From a virus, in IMG/VR virus record IMGVR_UViG_3300018428_003547, positions 1 through 40,194 of that record: DNA of 40,194 bases; one strand, given 5' to 3'. This document shows positions 39,923 to 40,194 of the stretch, piece by piece. Position 1 is the stretch's first letter. Every line of letters begins with the position of its first letter. The notes beneath the pieces are model-generated. The model made no database searches. It saw only the letters and a list, made by a program, of their open reading frames with translations, and was not told where the DNA came from. A program made the translations under genes and the position numbers.

Positions 39923-40194
39923 TTAGAAATTGACAGATAGTCCTAAGTTGAAACTTCTTGGTGTACCCAAAAAGACTTCAGCGTTATGAGCAGCGTGAAC
40001 TTTGTCACCATACCCATTGTATTGACTATTGTCTACTGCATCTTGAACATAAACATTATCAAGAGCATTAAATATATGACCACTAAGTGTCATATCTAAA
40101 CCAGCGATTTCTGGTAGTTTGTAAGATAGATGTAAGTCTAACTTACCATAAGATGGAGATTTCCAAACTTGTGCTCTGTCAGCATCACCATCAA
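39923..40194 (-). CDS. TonB-dependent receptor, C-terminal end (partial)
   Basis: The last 89 or so residues of a beta-barrel. SYGKLDLHLSYKLPEIAGL is the penultimate strand of TonB-dependent receptors, IFNALDNVYVQDAVDN the usual turn, and AEVFLGTPRSFNLGLSVNF the final strand, ending in the terminal Phe needed for outer-membrane insertion by BAM. The N-terminal signal, plug and most of the barrel lie past the right edge. Such receptors import siderophores, vitamins or glycans. Base composition and codon use look like the neighbouring phage genes. Its presence next to a phage replisome is unexpected. Confidence 0.88.
   Translation of the reverse strand, partial: DGDADRAQVWKSPSYGKLDLHLSYKLPEIAGLDMTLSGHIFNALDNVYVQDAVDNSQYNGYGDKVHAAHNAEVFLGTPRSFNLGLSVNF

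Noticed and set aside
1-40194. tRNA genes, CRISPR arrays, integrase and attachment sites
   Set aside because: No cloverleaf-like GGTTCGA arm, regular direct repeats, or integrase motifs were noticed by eye on either strand. A tRNA search program could still find one.

Overview
The window looks like part of a tailed-phage genome of the marine T4-like (myovirus-type) kind, or an element derived from one. The best evidence is a T4-style replisome in order on the minus strand: family B DNA polymerase (gp43-like), sliding clamp (gp45-like), clamp-loader ATPase (gp44-like) and clamp-loader small subunit (gp62-like), with a RecB/AddB-type nuclease and several small phage-type proteins. The DNA is AT-rich throughout. 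Every supported gene is on the minus strand, and genes are packed with 1-20 nt overlaps. The host is probably a Gram-negative marine bacterium, inferred from ADP-heptose/LPS-type sugar genes, a lipoprotein and a TonB-dependent receptor end. No tRNA, rRNA, CRISPR array, integrase or capsid/tail gene was seen.

Layout, in transcription order (right to left). (1) 40194-39923: C-terminal end of a TonB-dependent receptor, followed by a strong intrinsic terminator. (2) 39872-30540: a sigma70-like promoter, then the replisome. Mixed into it are two Mom-like (adenine-modification) proteins, a heptose-kinase-like PfkB protein, an Nmad1/DUF1599 protein, an Fe-S PD-(D/E)XK nuclease, a SLOG/DUF2493 protein and a 45-aa small protein. 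(3) 30500-1711: about 29 kb with 39 genes and no gap over 18 nt. It encodes a glycan-making pathway: about 13 glycosyltransferases, 4 SDR epimerases/reductases, a DegT aminotransferase, FdtA- and RmlC-like cupins, a C-methyltransferase and four other methyltransferases, two sulfotransferases, a carbamoyltransferase, a HAD-nucleotidyltransferase fusion, two small nucleotidylyltransferases, a 2OG-Fe(II) oxygenase, a GDPD and a pyruvate-kinase-like half barrel. (4) 1709-1: a short accessory tail with a lipoprotein, small proteins and the start of a third Mom-like gene.

Inferred teamwork: the 29-kb block could build, decorate (amino, methyl, sulfo, carbamoyl, acyl or hydroxyl groups) and transfer an elaborate sugar. 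The acceptor could be host LPS, the virion, or DNA. Three Mom-like paralogues and an Nmad1 protein, close to or inside the replication operon, suggest that the DNA itself is modified. Candidate regulatory sites fall into two classes: GCTTGAC-type -35 boxes with TATATT-like -10 boxes (three cases), and a 15-bp AT-rich near-palindrome (three copies) 18-26 nt upstream of start codons at the few real gaps.
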